Assembly: GCF_001598695.1 (NCBI RefSeq)
Contig: NZ_BCZK01000003.1
Location: forward strand, 248,001 to 312,000
Length of the DNA stretch: 64,000 nucleotides
Direction: 5' to 3'
Origin: Klebsiella oxytoca NBRC 105695
GTDB taxonomy: Bacteria; Pseudomonadota; Gammaproteobacteria; Enterobacterales; Enterobacteriaceae
Shown: one piece after another, positions 8,229 through 17,855 of the stretch
How positions within the stretch are numbered: the first letter of the stretch is position 1
How the letters are laid out: each line of letters opens with the position of its first letter
Translations under genes and position numbers: made by a program
Notes under the pieces: generated by a model
The model's database searches: none
Told to the model about the DNA's origin: nothing
What the model saw: only the letters and a program-made list of their open reading frames with translations

Positions 8229-8939
8229 ATGGCGACAGGAAAGTCCTGCTCTCGCTGGTTTGCGGCTATTGCGGCCCTGTTAATGGTGGTTAGCCTGAGT
8301 GGGTGTTTTGATAAAGAAGGCGATCAGCGCAAAGCGTTCATCGATTTCCTGCAAAATACGGCAATGCGTAGCGGCGAACGTCTGCCGACGCTGACCGCCG
8401 ATCAGAAAAAACAGTTTGGGCCTTTCGTTTCCGATTATGCGGTGATTTATGGCTATTCACAGCAGGTAAGCCAGGCGATGGATGCGGGTTTGCGTCCGGT
8501 GGTGGATAGCGTAAACGCGATCCGCGTACCGCAGGATTATGTCACCCAGCGCGAGCCGCTGCGTCAGGCAAACGGCGCCCTCGGCGTACTGAGCCAGCAG
8601 CTGGAGAATGCAAAAATGCAGGCGGATGCCGCTCACGGCGCGCTGAAGCAGGGGGACGATCTCAAGCCGGTCTTCGACCAGGTGTATAATAAAGTCGTGA
8701 CCGCGCCGGCGAATGCGCTACAGCCGCTTATTCCGGCCGCTCAGGTCTTTACCCAGCAGCTGGTGCAGGTAGGCGATTTTATTGCTCAGCAAGAATCCCA
8801 GGTTAGCTTTGCGGCGAACGGTATTCAGTTCCCGACTTCGCAGCAGGCCAGCCAGTACAATACGCTGATTGGCCCGCTGGCCGCTCAGCACCAGGCCTTC
8901 AACCAGGCGTGGACGGCAGCTGTTAACGCGACCCGTTAA
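8229..8939 (+). CDS. yiaF: YiaF, DUF3053 lipoprotein
   Basis: A 236-residue predicted lipoprotein with an N-terminal signal and lipobox LSGC, so Cys26 would be lipidated after cleavage. The mature part is a mostly helical DUF3053 domain and matches E. coli YiaF over its whole length. The start is ATG 8229 behind AAAGGAG; the frame runs back to 8187 but the signal peptide begins here. The function is unknown; genetic data in E. coli link it to envelope or membrane homeostasis only loosely. It is a single gene with its own terminator, convergent with ghrB. Confidence 0.93.
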   Translation: MATGKSCSRWFAAIAALLMVVSLSGCFDKEGDQRKAFIDFLQNTAMRSGERLPTLTADQKKQFGPFVSDYAVIYGYSQQVSQAMDAGLRPVVDSVNAIRVPQDYVTQREPLRQANGALGVLSQQLENAKMQADAAHGALKQGDDLKPVFDQVYNKVVTAPANALQPLIPAAQVFTQQLVQVGDFIAQQESQVSFAANGIQFPTSQQASQYNTLIGPLAAQHQAFNQAWTAAVNATR

Positions 8940-8951
8940 CGGCTCTGATAG

Positions 8952-8989
8952 CCCGGGCAAGGCTTCACCTTCGCCCGGGTTTTCTTTTT
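8952..8989 (+). terminator. Terminator of yiaF
   Basis: Stem cccgggcaagg/ccttcgcccggg (8952-8979) is followed by ttttcttttt. It lies 12 bases after yiaF and ends before the stop of the convergent ghrB. Confidence 0.88.
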
Positions 8990-8996
8990 CCCCTTC

Positions 8997-9968
8997 TCAC
9001 TTCACCTGCGGATTCACGCAGTTCTTTTCCACTTTACCGTTCAGAGCATCAATCAGGTTATCCACCGCGCAGGCCGCCATGTTATAGCGGGTTTCATGCG
9101 TTGCGGAGCCAATATGCGGCACGGCAACAACGTTCGGCATAGTCAGCAGCGGGGAGTCTTTTTCCAGCGGTTCTTGTTCGAAAACGTCCAGTCCGGCGGC
9201 GTGAATAACCCCTTCCTGCAGAGCGGCAATCAGCGCCTTTTCGTCCACTACCGGGCCGCGCCCGGCGTTAATAAAGATGGCGCTGGACTTCATTTTGGCG
9301 AACTGTTCTTTGCCGAACAGATGATAAGTCTCGTCGGTCAGCGGTAGGATCAGGCAGACAAAATCCGCTTCCTGCAGCAGGGTATCGAGATTGCAATAGC
9401 GGGCGTTAAAGCGCTCTTCCGCCTGCGGGTGCTGGCGGCGGGCATTGTAGAGAATCGGCATACCGAAGCCCGCGTGGGCGCGCTGGGCGAGCGCCATCCC
9501 GATACGTCCCATACCCACGATGCCGAGGGTTTTATGATGCACATCGTTGCCAAACCAGTCCGGACCGATGCTTTTGGTCCACTCCCCGGCCTTCACGCGG
9601 TTGGCCACCTCAACCACCCGACGCGCGGTGCTCAGTACCAGGGCCATTACGGTATCGGCGACGGTTTCGGTCAGCACGGTCGGGGTGTGCATCAGCAGCA
9701 CCTTACGCGCATTCAGCGCCTCGACGTCGAAGTTATCGTAACCGACGGAAATGGTCGAGGTCGCACGAAGCTTGGGCATTTTCTCCAGTAACGCGGTATC
9801 GACTTTTTCGCTGGAACCCAGCAGGCCAACCGCTTCAGCGAACGCGTCGGCGTGCTGCGAAACGGTCTCCGGACGCAGGTTTTTCACCTGAGTGACGGTA
9901 AAGTGTTGTTCCAGACGCTGTTGCAGGTCGTCGGGAAGCGTTTTGTAGAGAATAACTGACGGCTTCAT
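8997..9968 (-). CDS. ghrB: Glyoxylate/hydroxypyruvate and 2-ketogluconate reductase GhrB (kguD position)
   Basis: A 323-residue D-isomer-specific 2-hydroxyacid dehydrogenase. The NAD(P) site is [11 protein letters not shown] (about residues 152-162), and the catalytic triad Arg, Glu and His lies in [15 protein letters not shown] and VPHIGSAT. E. coli GhrB reduces glyoxylate, hydroxypyruvate and 2-keto-D-gluconate with NADPH. Here it is the last gene of the kguE-kguK-kguT operon, 24 bases after kguT, exactly where Pseudomonas has kguD, the 2-keto-6-phosphogluconate reductase. I infer that it serves ketogluconate catabolism here, acting on 2-ketogluconate or its 6-phosphate. Confidence 0.93.
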   Translation of the reverse strand: MKPSVILYKTLPDDLQQRLEQHFTVTQVKNLRPETVSQHADAFAEAVGLLGSSEKVDTALLEKMPKLRATSTISVGYDNFDVEALNARKVLLMHTPTVLTETVADTVMALVLSTARRVVEVANRVKAGEWTKSIGPDWFGNDVHHKTLGIVGMGRIGMALAQRAHAGFGMPILYNARRQHPQAEERFNARYCNLDTLLQEADFVCLILPLTDETYHLFGKEQFAKMKSSAIFINAGRGPVVDEKALIAALQEGVIHAAGLDVFEQEPLEKDSPLLTMPNVVAVPHIGSATHETRYNMAACAVDNLIDALNGKVEKNCVNPQVK

Positions 9969-9992
9969 GCGGTTCTCCGTTGCGTTAAGGTT

Positions 9993-11273
9993 TCAGGCGT
10001 GACGTGCGCCAAGCGGAAGTTTTTGATTATTAGCAGGCTTAACAATCAAAGTAAGCCATACCGAGACGAAAAGCGCCACTCCCATGAAAATGTACGAGGC
10101 TGCGGGGCTGCCGGTGGTGCCGTTCAGGTAACCGACAAACCATGAACCGAAGAACGAACCCAGCGCGCCCATGCTGTTAATCAGCGCCATGGCGCCGCCG
10201 GCGACGTTGCGCGGCAGCATCTCAGGAATGATGGCGAAGAACGGCCCGTAGGGGGCGTACATCGCCGCGCCGGCAATCACCAGCAGGGTGTACGAGATCC
10301 AGAAATGGTTGGCGCCAACGGCCCAGGAACCAATAAAGGCGAAGGCGGCAATCAGCAGCAGCGGCCAGACAAACAGCTTGCGGTTCTGCATTTTATCAGA
10401 GGCCCAGGAGACTACGATCATCGCGATGGTCGCCGCCAGATAGGGAACCGAGGAGAGCCAGCCGACTTCGACCATGCCCATATTCTCGCCGCCGCTGCGG
10501 ATAATGGACGGCAGCCACAGAACGAAACCGTAAACCCCGATGCTCCAGGCGAAATACTGCATGCACAGCAGGATAACATTGCGCGAGCGGAAGGCTTCGC
10601 CGTAGTTGCGCACCGGTTTGATTCCCTGCTGTTCACGCTCCAGCTGCTCCTGTAACGCGGCTTTTTCACTTTCCGCCAGCCAGTTGACCTGCGACGGTTT
10701 ATCTTTTACCAGCACCCACCAGCAGAAGGCCCAAATTACCGCCGGAACCCCTTCAATAATAAACATTTCCCGCCAGCCGAAAGCCTGGATGAGATAGCCG
10801 GATACGACCGACATCCACAGCACCGTCACCGGGTTACCGAGGATCAGGAAGGTATTGGCGCGGGAGCGTTCAGATTTCGTAAACCAGTTGCTGATGTAAA
10901 TCAGCATCGCCGGCATGACCGCAGCCTCGACAACGCCAAGGATAAAGCGAATCGCCGCCAGCGCGGGGATATTGTGCACCATCCCGGTCAGCGAGGCGCA
11001 GGCACCCCACAGGATCAGACAGATAAAAATCAGTTTACGTACGCTGCGGCGTTCGGCGTAAATCGCGCCGGGGATCTGAAAGAAGAAGTAGCCGAGGAAG
11101 AACAGCGCTCCCAGCAGGGAGGAGATACCTTTGGTGATCCCCAGGTCTTCGGTAATACCGGCCGCCGAAGCGAAGCTGAAGTTAGCGCGGTCGAGGTATG
11201 CCAGGCTATACGTGATAAACACGATAGGCATGATGTACCACCAGCGTTTTGTTGCATTCGTTGAACTATTCAT
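9993..11273 (-). CDS. kguT: MFS 2-ketogluconate transporter (ACS family)
   Basis: A 426-residue, 12-span permease of the anion:cation symporter family, which moves organic and sugar acids; span 1 carries the family motif LDRANFSFA. Start chosen at ATG 11273 (MNSSTNATKRWW) behind AGAGG; 21 upstream codons in frame are not family-like. It is the third gene of the operon, 101 bases after kguK and 24 before ghrB. By its place in a kguE-K-T-D arrangement it should import 2-keto-D-gluconate. Sequence alone would also allow tartrate, galactonate or glucarate, so the substrate rests on context. Confidence 0.85.
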   Translation of the reverse strand: MNSSTNATKRWWYIMPIVFITYSLAYLDRANFSFASAAGITEDLGITKGISSLLGALFFLGYFFFQIPGAIYAERRSVRKLIFICLILWGACASLTGMVHNIPALAAIRFILGVVEAAVMPAMLIYISNWFTKSERSRANTFLILGNPVTVLWMSVVSGYLIQAFGWREMFIIEGVPAVIWAFCWWVLVKDKPSQVNWLAESEKAALQEQLEREQQGIKPVRNYGEAFRSRNVILLCMQYFAWSIGVYGFVLWLPSIIRSGGENMGMVEVGWLSSVPYLAATIAMIVVSWASDKMQNRKLFVWPLLLIAAFAFIGSWAVGANHFWISYTLLVIAGAAMYAPYGPFFAIIPEMLPRNVAGGAMALINSMGALGSFFGSWFVGYLNGTTGSPAASYIFMGVALFVSVWLTLIVKPANNQKLPLGARHA

Positions 11274-11374
11274 AGGTTTGCCTCTGTAATTGAGGTGACG
11301 CTCATCATAGAAAAGATCCGTTACGCCGCGCTGCATGTAGGGTACAGAACGGCCTGACGTTGTGCTGAATCTGT

Positions 11375-12313
11375 TTACTCGTCCAGCGCCTCGCGCGTGG
11401 GTAAGCCTTCGCTATCGCCCTGAACCTGTATGGCCAGGGAGCCAATTTTATTTCCACGTTTTACCGCCTGCTGCAGCGGTTTTCCTTCCAACAGGGCGCT
11501 GATGACCCCGACGGCAAAACCATCGCCCGCGCCGACGGTATCGACGACGTTATCCACTTTTATTGCCGCGACGGCCCCCTGTTCGCCGTCGGCGGTTTTA
11601 TACCAGGCGCCATCGGTTCCGGTTTTAATGATGACCGCGCGAACACCGTGGCGGAGATAAAAGTCCGCAATAGCTTCCGGCGTTTGCTGGCCGGTCAGAA
11701 TCATGCCTTCTTTTAAACCCGGCAGAACCCAGTCGGCCTGGAATGCGAGCTGGTTAAGCTTCTCCACCATTTCGGCTTCGCTTTTCCACAGCACCGGCCG
11801 CAGATTGGGGTCGAACGAAATGGTTTTTCCCTGCGCCTTCATGGTGCGTGCCGCGCGGTCCAGCAGGGCGTATGAACTTTCCGACAGCGCGGCGGCCACG
11901 CCGCTTAAGTGCAGGTGGCGGGCGCTGGCGAAGTACGATTCGTTAAAGTCGTCCGGCGAAAGATGGCTGGCGGCGGATCCTTTACGGAAGTATTCCACGA
12001 TGGGATCGGTTCCATTTTCAACTTTAGATTTCAGCTGAAAGCCGGTAGCGTAGCGGCTATCGGTGCTCACGCCGCAGGCGTCGATCCCCTCCTTCGCCAG
12101 CGTATTGAGGACGAAGCGGCCAAAGCTGTCCGCGCCAACGCGGCTTACCCAGCCGACGCTTAAGCCGAGGCGGGCCAGACCGGTCGCGACGTTCAGCTCC
12201 GCGCCCGCCACGCGCTTCATAAAGTGTTCTACATCGGCCAGCTCACCGGTTTCGGTGGCGACAAACATCGCCATAGCTTCGCCTATCGTGATGACATCTA
12301 ATGGTTTTTGCAT
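11375..12313 (-). CDS. kguK: 2-Ketogluconate kinase, PfkB family
   Basis: A 312-residue ribokinase/PfkB-family sugar-acid kinase. The C-terminal signature DTVGAGDGFAVG holds the catalytic Asp and the anion hole, and the N-terminal region has the substrate block GAELNVATGLARLG. It resembles both 2-keto-3-deoxygluconate kinases and KguK. The neighbouring transporter, epimerase-like KguE and reductase make KguK, which phosphorylates 2-ketogluconate at C6, the better call. It starts 3 bases after the kguE stop, so the two are likely translationally coupled. A separate, quite different KdgK is encoded at 62.3-63.2 kb. Confidence 0.85.
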   Translation of the reverse strand: MQKPLDVITIGEAMAMFVATETGELADVEHFMKRVAGAELNVATGLARLGLSVGWVSRVGADSFGRFVLNTLAKEGIDACGVSTDSRYATGFQLKSKVENGTDPIVEYFRKGSAASHLSPDDFNESYFASARHLHLSGVAAALSESSYALLDRAARTMKAQGKTISFDPNLRPVLWKSEAEMVEKLNQLAFQADWVLPGLKEGMILTGQQTPEAIADFYLRHGVRAVIIKTGTDGAWYKTADGEQGAVAAIKVDNVVDTVGAGDGFAVGVISALLEGKPLQQAVKRGNKIGSLAIQVQGDSEGLPTREALDE

Positions 12314-12316
12314 AAC

Positions 12317-13066
12317 TTAATCCTCACGTAACAGCTTGACGTAGCGGCGGGTCACGGCCGTCAGGTCATGGCCAGTCAGCGGAAATTCGATCCCCCGCGG
12401 GGCATCGGCGGGCAGGTTGTTGAGCAGCGCCAGCCAGCGTGCGGAGGCCTCATCCGGCGGCACGGCGCGAAACTGCGAATGGTGCGGCTCAGCCGCCTTA
12501 ACATGAATATAGCTAACGGCCGGGGCCAGGTGGCGAGCAGCCTCTTCCGGCGAGTCGCCGACCCATAGCCAGTTGCCCATATCAAAGGTGAGGGTGATCG
12601 GCAGCTGATTAACCCGGCAGGCGGCTTTGAAGCGCTGCATCGGCGCCAGCTGGCCGCAGTCGGTTTGGTCGTTTTCCACCACCAGCGCCATCCCGCTCTC
12701 CTGCAGAATTTCGCGCAGGGCTTCGAGGTCATCGTGGTGGATAAAGTGGCCCAGCGAGAGCTTCAGCCACAGCGCGTTGAGCGTTTGCGCTTCCAGCAAA
12801 AAGTCGCTAAGACGCGGGTTGAGCGAGCCGTCTGCGGCAAACAGGGCTTCCGGCGCGGAATAGCAGACCAGCAGGCCGCGACGCTCAATGTCGGCCGCTA
12901 ATTCCGCCAGGCGGGACAGTTCATCAGGGGTGAACAGTTCGCGGCGGATCTCTACGCCATCGGCGCCGGAACCGGCGATAAACGGCAGGACGGCGGACTG
13001 CCCGCCCAGCGCTTTAACGTGGTCATTCCCGTACGCGGCGGTAACGACAATAATCTTTCTGGCCAT
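12317..13066 (-). CDS. kguE: KguE, TIM-barrel epimerase-like protein
   Basis: A 249-residue sugar phosphate isomerase/epimerase of the AP-endonuclease-2 (TIM barrel) superfamily, first gene of the ketogluconate operon. Expected metal ligands appear as Glu/Asp/His in VVENDQTDCG, TFDMGNW, YIHVKAAEPHHSQF and GIEFPL. KguE is required or helpful for 2-ketogluconate use in Pseudomonas, but its reaction is not settled. The 108 bases upstream, before the ptxS stop, should hold the operon promoter and a palindrome like the PtxS operator. Confidence 0.83.
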   Translation of the reverse strand: MARKIIVVTAAYGNDHVKALGGQSAVLPFIAGSGADGVEIRRELFTPDELSRLAELAADIERRGLLVCYSAPEALFAADGSLNPRLSDFLLEAQTLNALWLKLSLGHFIHHDDLEALREILQESGMALVVENDQTDCGQLAPMQRFKAACRVNQLPITLTFDMGNWLWVGDSPEEAARHLAPAVSYIHVKAAEPHHSQFRAVPPDEASARWLALLNNLPADAPRGIEFPLTGHDLTAVTRRYVKLLRED

Positions 13067-13112
13067 CCCAATACTCCCGACGATTATCTGATGCGTTGCT
13101 TATTACGCTAGA

Positions 13113-13126
13113 TGGTATCGGTTCCA
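13113..13126. promoter_or_regulatory. Candidate PtxS operator in the kgu promoter region
   Basis: The 14-base near-palindrome tggtatcggttcca (reverse tggaaccgatacca) matches the Pseudomonas PtxS operator tgaaaccggtttca at 10 of 14 positions, including the central CCG/CGG core typical of LacI-family operators. It lies 47 bases before the kguE start and just downstream of ptxS, consistent with repression of the operon until ketogluconate is present. The comparison is from memory. Confidence 0.55.
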
Positions 13127-13174
13127 AAGCAAAGGCCAGGATGTCTGATTTATGATCGCCATCACGAAGGATCG

Positions 13175-14191
13175 CTAGCGGGAGGTTGAGCCTCTGACGA
13201 TCAGCTCTCCGGAAAATACCCTTTCGCAGACCGGGTCGGTGCTGCCTTCAATCCGGCGCACCACCTGCTCGACGGCGGCGAAGCCAATCTGCCAGGTCGG
13301 CTGTTTGAGCGTAGTAATCCCCACGCCCGCCAGCTCGGCCCACTCCAGTTCATCGAAGCCCAGCAGGCCGATATCGCTGCCCCAAATCAGGCCAACGCGT
13401 TTCAGGGAGCGTGCCACCTGCAGCGTCAGCGCGCCGTTGGCGGAAATTACCGCCTTACGCATGCCGCGATGGTGGGAGTGGAAATGACGCAGGACGTTAT
13501 CCAGCATCGCGCCATCGTTCAACGGCACTTCGGCGTTTTCCGCGACGATGCCGGTATGGCGCTGGAGCGTCTGGCGAAACGCGCTCAGGCGCTCGCGACG
13601 GGTATTGACTGAGCCAAGGGGCTCGCTGAGGAACAACAGCGCTTCGAAGCCTTTCTCCACCAGATGTTCGGTGGCCGTGGTGGCGGCCTGGGTATTATCG
13701 AGGCCGACGACATCGCAGGCGAATTCCGGAATCTTGCGGTCGATAAGCACCATCGGCAGCGCCGACTGCTGCAGGCGGTTTAGGCCATCCTCACGCATCC
13801 CGACGGCGTTGACCACAATCCCCTCGACCTGGTAGCTGCGCAGCAGGTCGAGATAGTGCAGTTCCTGATCCAGCTCGTTGTTGGTATTACATACCAGTAG
13901 GGTGAATCCCTTTTCACGACAGGCCGCTTCAATACCGCTGAGCACGTTGACGGAGTAGGGATTGGTAATATCGGCGATGATCAGGCCGATCAGTCGGGTG
14001 CGGCCATGCTTCAGGCCGCGGGCCATCAGGCTGGGACGATAGTCGAGCTCGGCAATGGCTTTTTCAATGCGTCCCAGCAAATCGTCGGAAAGCAGGTGCT
14101 TCTCGCCGTTCAGATAGCGTGAAATGCTGGTTTTGCCGGTCTTTGCGGCTTTCGCCACATCGCTAATGGTTGCTCGCGCCGCTTTCGCCAT
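13175..14191 (-). CDS. ptxS: LacI-family regulator, PtxS-like
   Basis: A 338-residue repressor with an N-terminal helix-turn-helix (TISDVAKAAKTGKTSISRYLNGE, about residues 8-30), a hinge region (YRPSLMARGLKHGRT) and a periplasmic-binding-like effector domain. The start is ATG 14191 behind AAGGAAG; nine codons further up are also open but lack support. In Pseudomonas, PtxS binds 2-ketogluconate and represses kguEKTD and its own gene. Here it lies directly upstream of the kgu operon on the same strand, which supports the same role. GntR- or RbsR-like alternatives are less likely given the neighbours. Confidence 0.85.
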   Translation of the reverse strand: MAKAARATISDVAKAAKTGKTSISRYLNGEKHLLSDDLLGRIEKAIAELDYRPSLMARGLKHGRTRLIGLIIADITNPYSVNVLSGIEAACREKGFTLLVCNTNNELDQELHYLDLLRSYQVEGIVVNAVGMREDGLNRLQQSALPMVLIDRKIPEFACDVVGLDNTQAATTATEHLVEKGFEALLFLSEPLGSVNTRRERLSAFRQTLQRHTGIVAENAEVPLNDGAMLDNVLRHFHSHHRGMRKAVISANGALTLQVARSLKRVGLIWGSDIGLLGFDELEWAELAGVGITTLKQPTWQIGFAAVEQVVRRIEGSTDPVCERVFSGELIVRGSTSR

Positions 14192-14252
14192 GGTGGCTTC
14201 CTTTGCTGAAATCTGCACACACCTTAGCGCGAAAATCCGCTATATCAAGCAT

Positions 14253-14277
14253 TTTGCCCGGCGATTCGCCGGGCAAA
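14253..14277. terminator. Hairpin between yiaD and ptxS
   Basis: An 11-base stem (tttgcccggcg/cgccgggcaaa) with a three-base loop begins 8 bases after the yiaD stop. The T run is short on the minus strand (tgctt), so it is probably the yiaD terminator but may be leaky into ptxS. Confidence 0.65.
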
Positions 14278-14285
14278 GGGGGAGG

Positions 14286-14948
14286 TTACTGCAGCGGGCT
14301 GAGGGTAATTTCCACGCGGCGGTTCTGCGCTTTCCCTTCCGCCGTGCTGTTGCTGGCGATGGGGTTCGCCGGACCCATGCCGGTCGTGCGGATGCGACTG
14401 GCCGCTACGCCCTGGGTGATAAGCGCGCTGGCGACGCTCTCCGCGCGCTGCTGAGAAAGACGCATATTCAGATCCTGGCTACCGGTACTGTCGGTATAGC
14501 CAACCACGTTAACCGCGGTTTTCTCATACTCTTTGAGCACCATTGCCACCCCGGTCAGGGTATTGGCGCCTGCCGGTTTGAGATTGGCGCTGCTGCTGTC
14601 GAAGGTCACATTGTTTGGCATATTCAGTACGATATTGTCACCGTTGCGCGTCACGCTTACGCCGGTTCCCTGCATTTTGTCGCGCAGCTTCGCTTCCTGC
14701 ACGTCCATGTAGTAACCGATGCCGCCGCCCAGCGCTGCACCGGCCGCTGCGCCAATCAGCGCGCCTTTGCCGCGGTCATGTTTGGAAGAGGAGAGCACGC
14801 CGACGCCTGCGCCGACCAATGAACCAATGCCCGCGCCGATCCCGGATTTACCCGCTTCGCGTTCGCCAGTGTAGGGGTTGGTGGTACAGCCAGAAATGAC
14901 CAGTGCGCCGCTAACGATAGCCGCAATCATGAGTACGCGTTTTTTCAT
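14286..14948 (-). CDS. yiaD: YiaD, OmpA-domain outer membrane lipoprotein
   Basis: A 220-residue lipoprotein. The signal ends in the lipobox LVISGC (Cys21). Next comes a glycine-zipper segment (about residues 35-80, GIGAGIGSLVGAGVG and GAAAGAALGGGIG) that can enter a membrane. A C-terminal OmpA-like peptidoglycan-binding domain follows, with VVGYTDSTGSQDLNMRLSQQRAESV. E. coli YiaD is a multicopy suppressor of a bamD temperature-sensitive mutant, tying it to outer membrane assembly. It is divergent from bisC, with 167 bases between them. Confidence 0.95.
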   Translation of the reverse strand: MKKRVLMIAAIVSGALVISGCTTNPYTGEREAGKSGIGAGIGSLVGAGVGVLSSSKHDRGKGALIGAAAGAALGGGIGYYMDVQEAKLRDKMQGTGVSVTRNGDNIVLNMPNNVTFDSSSANLKPAGANTLTGVAMVLKEYEKTAVNVVGYTDSTGSQDLNMRLSQQRAESVASALITQGVAASRIRTTGMGPANPIASNSTAEGKAQNRRVEITLSPLQ

Positions 14949-15115
14949 CTTAATTCCTTAATCCTTTTTATTCTTTGCCACAGCGACCGTGACGGTTGAT
15001 TATGACGCCCGAAGCCGGAGAAAATTCCGCAGAGAGCATCTCAATTTGTAAATAACATTGAACGGCTGAATAACTTGTCGTCACTACACCTGCTATCGCT
15101 GACCAGGAGCCCGTT

Positions 15116-17446
15116 TTGCCAACCTCATCTGCCACCAAAACTATTCTGACCGCCGCCCACTGGGGACCCATACTGGTCGAAACCGATGGTGAAAACGTCA
15201 TCTCGTCGCGCGGAGCGCTTGATACGCCTTTCGCCAACTCCCTGCAAACTGCCGTGCGCGATCAGGTGCACAGCAAAACTCGGGTACGTTACCCGATGGT
15301 GCGTAAGGGCTTCCTCGCCTCGCCAGAAAGCCCACAAGGCGTGCGCGGGCAGGACGAGTTTGTGCGGGTGAGCTGGGAGCAGGCGCTGGATCTGATTCAC
15401 GCTCAGCATCGACGCATTCGCGACAGTTATGGCCCGAGCGCCATCTTCGCGGGTTCCTACGGCTGGCGTTCTAACGGCGTGCTGCACAAAGCGGCGACGC
15501 TGCTCCAACGCTATATGAGCCTGGCGGGCGGTTATACCGGGCATCTGGGCGATTATTCCACCGGCGCGGCGCAGGCGATCATGCCGTACGTGGTTGGCGG
15601 TAATGAGGTTTATCAGCAGCAGACCAGCTGGCCAATGGTGCTGGAACATAGCGATGTGGTGGTGCTGTGGAGCGCTAACCCATTAAATACGCTAAAAATT
15701 GCCTGGAATGCTTCCGATGAGCAGGGCATCCCGTGGTTCGATCGTCTGCGTCAGAGCGGGAAGCGGGTGATCTGCATCGATCCAATGCGATCGGAAACGG
15801 CGGAATTCTTTGGCGACGCGGCGGAGTGGATCGCCCCGCATATGGGCACCGACGTGGCGCTGATGCTCGGTATCGCCCATACGCTGGTGGAAAACGGCTG
15901 GCAGGATGACGCGTTTTTGGCCCGCTGCACCAGCGGCTATGACGTTTTCGCCCGCTATCTGACCGGGGAGAGCGACGGAACGGCCAAAACGGCGGAATGG
16001 GCGGCGGCGATCTGCGGCATTAGCGCGGAGAAAATTCGCGAACTGGCACAACTTTTCCACGAAAACACCACCATGTTAATGTCCGGCTGGGGAATGCAGC
16101 GCCAGCAGTTTGGCGAACAAAAGCACTGGATGCTGGTGACCCTTGCCGCCATGCTCGGCCAGATCGGCACCGAGGGCGGAGGCTTTGGCCTCTCCTATCA
16201 CTTTGCCAACGGCGGCAACCCTACGCGCCGCGCGGCGGTGCTGGCCTCAATGCAGGGCAGCGTGGCGGGCGGTACCGATGCAGTGGAAAAAATCCCGGTC
16301 GCGCGCATCGTTGAAGCGCTGGAAAACCCCGGGGCGTCTTATCAACATAACGGTATGGAACGCCGCTTCCCGGATATCCGCTTTATCTGGTGGGCGGGCG
16401 GCGCCAACTTTACCCATCATCAGGATACCAATCGCCTGATCCGCGCCTGGCAAAAGCCGGAGCTGGTGGTGATTTCCGAATGCTTCTGGACCGCGGCGGC
16501 GCGCCATGCCGATATCGTCCTGCCTGCGACAACCTCATTTGAACGCAACGATATGACGATGACCGGCGATTACAGTAACCAGCATCTGGTGCCGATGAAA
16601 CGGGTGGTCGCGCCGCGCGATGAAGCGCGCGATGATTTCGAGGTTTTCGCCGATCTCAGCGAGCGCTGGGAAGCGGGCGGGCGGGAGCGCTTCACTGAGG
16701 GTAAAAACGATCTGCAGTGGCTGGAGACGTTTTACCAGATTGCCGCCCAGCGCGGGGCGGCGCAGCAGGTTTCCCTGCCGCCGTTCGCCCAGTTCTGGCA
16801 GGACAATCAGTTGATTGAAATGCCGGAAAATCCTGAAAACGCGCGTTTCGCCCGCTTTGCCGCCTTCAGGGCCGATCCGCTGGCGAATCCGCTGAAAACC
16901 GCCAGCGGAAAAATTGAAATTCACTCGCCGACCATCGCCGGGTTTGCTTATGCGGATTGCCCGCCGCATCCTATGTGGCTGGAGCCGGACGAGTGGCACG
17001 GCAATGCGCAGGCAGGCCAGCTTCAGGTGCTTTCCGCGCATCCGGCGCATCGCCTTCATAGCCAGCTCAACCAGACGTCGCTGCGTGAACGGTACGCTGT
17101 GGCGGGCCGTGAACCGTTAACCCTTCATCCGCAGGATGCGCAGGCGCGCAATATTGCCGATGGCGATCTGGTGCGGGTATGGAATTCACGCGGTCAGGTG
17201 CTGGCCGGCGCAGTGGTAACCGACGGTATCCGTCCGGGGGTTATTTGCCTGCATGAAGGGGCGTGGCCGGATCTCGACGCTCAGGCGGGTATCTGCAAAA
17301 ACGGTGCGGTAAACGTGCTTACCAAAGATATTCCCACCTCGCGACTGGGCAACGGCTGCGCCGGAAATACGGCGCTGGCCTGGCTGGAAAAATATACCGG
17401 ACCCGAGCTTACGCTGACGGCATTTGATCCGCCGACCAATGCATAA
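15116..17446 (+). CDS. bisC: Biotin sulfoxide reductase BisC
   Basis: A 776-residue molybdopterin (bis-MGD) enzyme of the DMSO reductase family, cytoplasmic because no Tat signal is present. It reduces biotin sulfoxide, and in E. coli also methionine-S-sulfoxide, restoring oxidised biotin. The likely Mo-ligand serine is in [12 protein letters not shown] (about residue 120), and cofactor-binding blocks such as [10 protein letters not shown] and [12 protein letters not shown] are conserved. The start is a TTG at 15116, six bases after AGGAG, and gives alignment from the N terminus of E. coli BisC. The last 38 bases overlap the convergent yiaC. Confidence 0.95.
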   Translation: MPTSSATKTILTAAHWGPILVETDGENVISSRGALDTPFANSLQTAVRDQVHSKTRVRYPMVRKGFLASPESPQGVRGQDEFVRVSWEQALDLIHAQHRRIRDSYGPSAIFAGSYGWRSNGVLHKAATLLQRYMSLAGGYTGHLGDYSTGAAQAIMPYVVGGNEVYQQQTSWPMVLEHSDVVVLWSANPLNTLKIAWNASDEQGIPWFDRLRQSGKRVICIDPMRSETAEFFGDAAEWIAPHMGTDVALMLGIAHTLVENGWQDDAFLARCTSGYDVFARYLTGESDGTAKTAEWAAAICGISAEKIRELAQLFHENTTMLMSGWGMQRQQFGEQKHWMLVTLAAMLGQIGTEGGGFGLSYHFANGGNPTRRAAVLASMQGSVAGGTDAVEKIPVARIVEALENPGASYQHNGMERRFPDIRFIWWAGGANFTHHQDTNRLIRAWQKPELVVISECFWTAAARHADIVLPATTSFERNDMTMTGDYSNQHLVPMKRVVAPRDEARDDFEVFADLSERWEAGGRERFTEGKNDLQWLETFYQIAAQRGAAQQVSLPPFAQFWQDNQLIEMPENPENARFARFAAFRADPLANPLKTASGKIEIHSPTIAGFAYADCPPHPMWLEPDEWHGNAQAGQLQVLSAHPAHRLHSQLNQTSLRERYAVAGREPLTLHPQDAQARNIADGDLVRVWNSRGQVLAGAVVTDGIRPGVICLHEGAWPDLDAQAGICKNGAVNVLTKDIPTSRLGNGCAGNTALAWLEKYTGPELTLTAFDPPTNA

Positions 17447-17855
17447 TCCAGGTTGGATGCTGGGTTTCATCCTGCCATGCGCAGTCTTCAATGCGGAAGC
17501 CTTGCGCATGGTAGAAATTTACCGCCTGAACGTTTTTCTGATATACCTCGAGGCTGAGCCAGCCGTAGTGTTTTTTGACTTCGCCGATTAGCGCGCTGCC
17601 GATACCCTGTCTGACGGCGTCCGGCGCAACGAACAGCGCGCCGATGAAGCGGGATTCCATTACGCTGATAAAGCCCTTCAGCATGCCATCCTGTTCCCAG
17701 ACCCAGGTTTGGGCGGCGGGCAGATAAACGTCGCGCACTATCGCCAGGCTATCATGCCAGTAGCTTTCGGCGATAAACGGGTGCGCGTGGATCGTACTTT
17801 CCAGCCACAGCTCAAGCAGCGGGCCGGTTTCGCTAGCGTCCCAGTGGCGAATCAT
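17409..17855 (-). CDS. yiaC: YiaC, GNAT protein N-acetyltransferase
   Basis: A 148-residue GNAT acetyltransferase with the acetyl-CoA motif [19 protein letters not shown] (R/Q-x-x-G-x-G/A) and the C-terminal block [20 protein letters not shown]. coli YiaC acetylates protein lysines and affects motility. The start is ATG 17855 behind AGGAGG. It overlaps the 3' end of tag by 23 bases, implying coupled translation in a tag-yiaC operon, and overlaps bisC tail to tail. Confidence 0.92.
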   Translation of the reverse strand: MIRHWDASETGPLLELWLESTIHAHPFIAESYWHDSLAIVRDVYLPAAQTWVWEQDGMLKGFISVMESRFIGALFVAPDAVRQGIGSALIGEVKKHYGWLSLEVYQKNVQAVNFYHAQGFRIEDCAWQDETQHPTWIMHWSADQMPSA

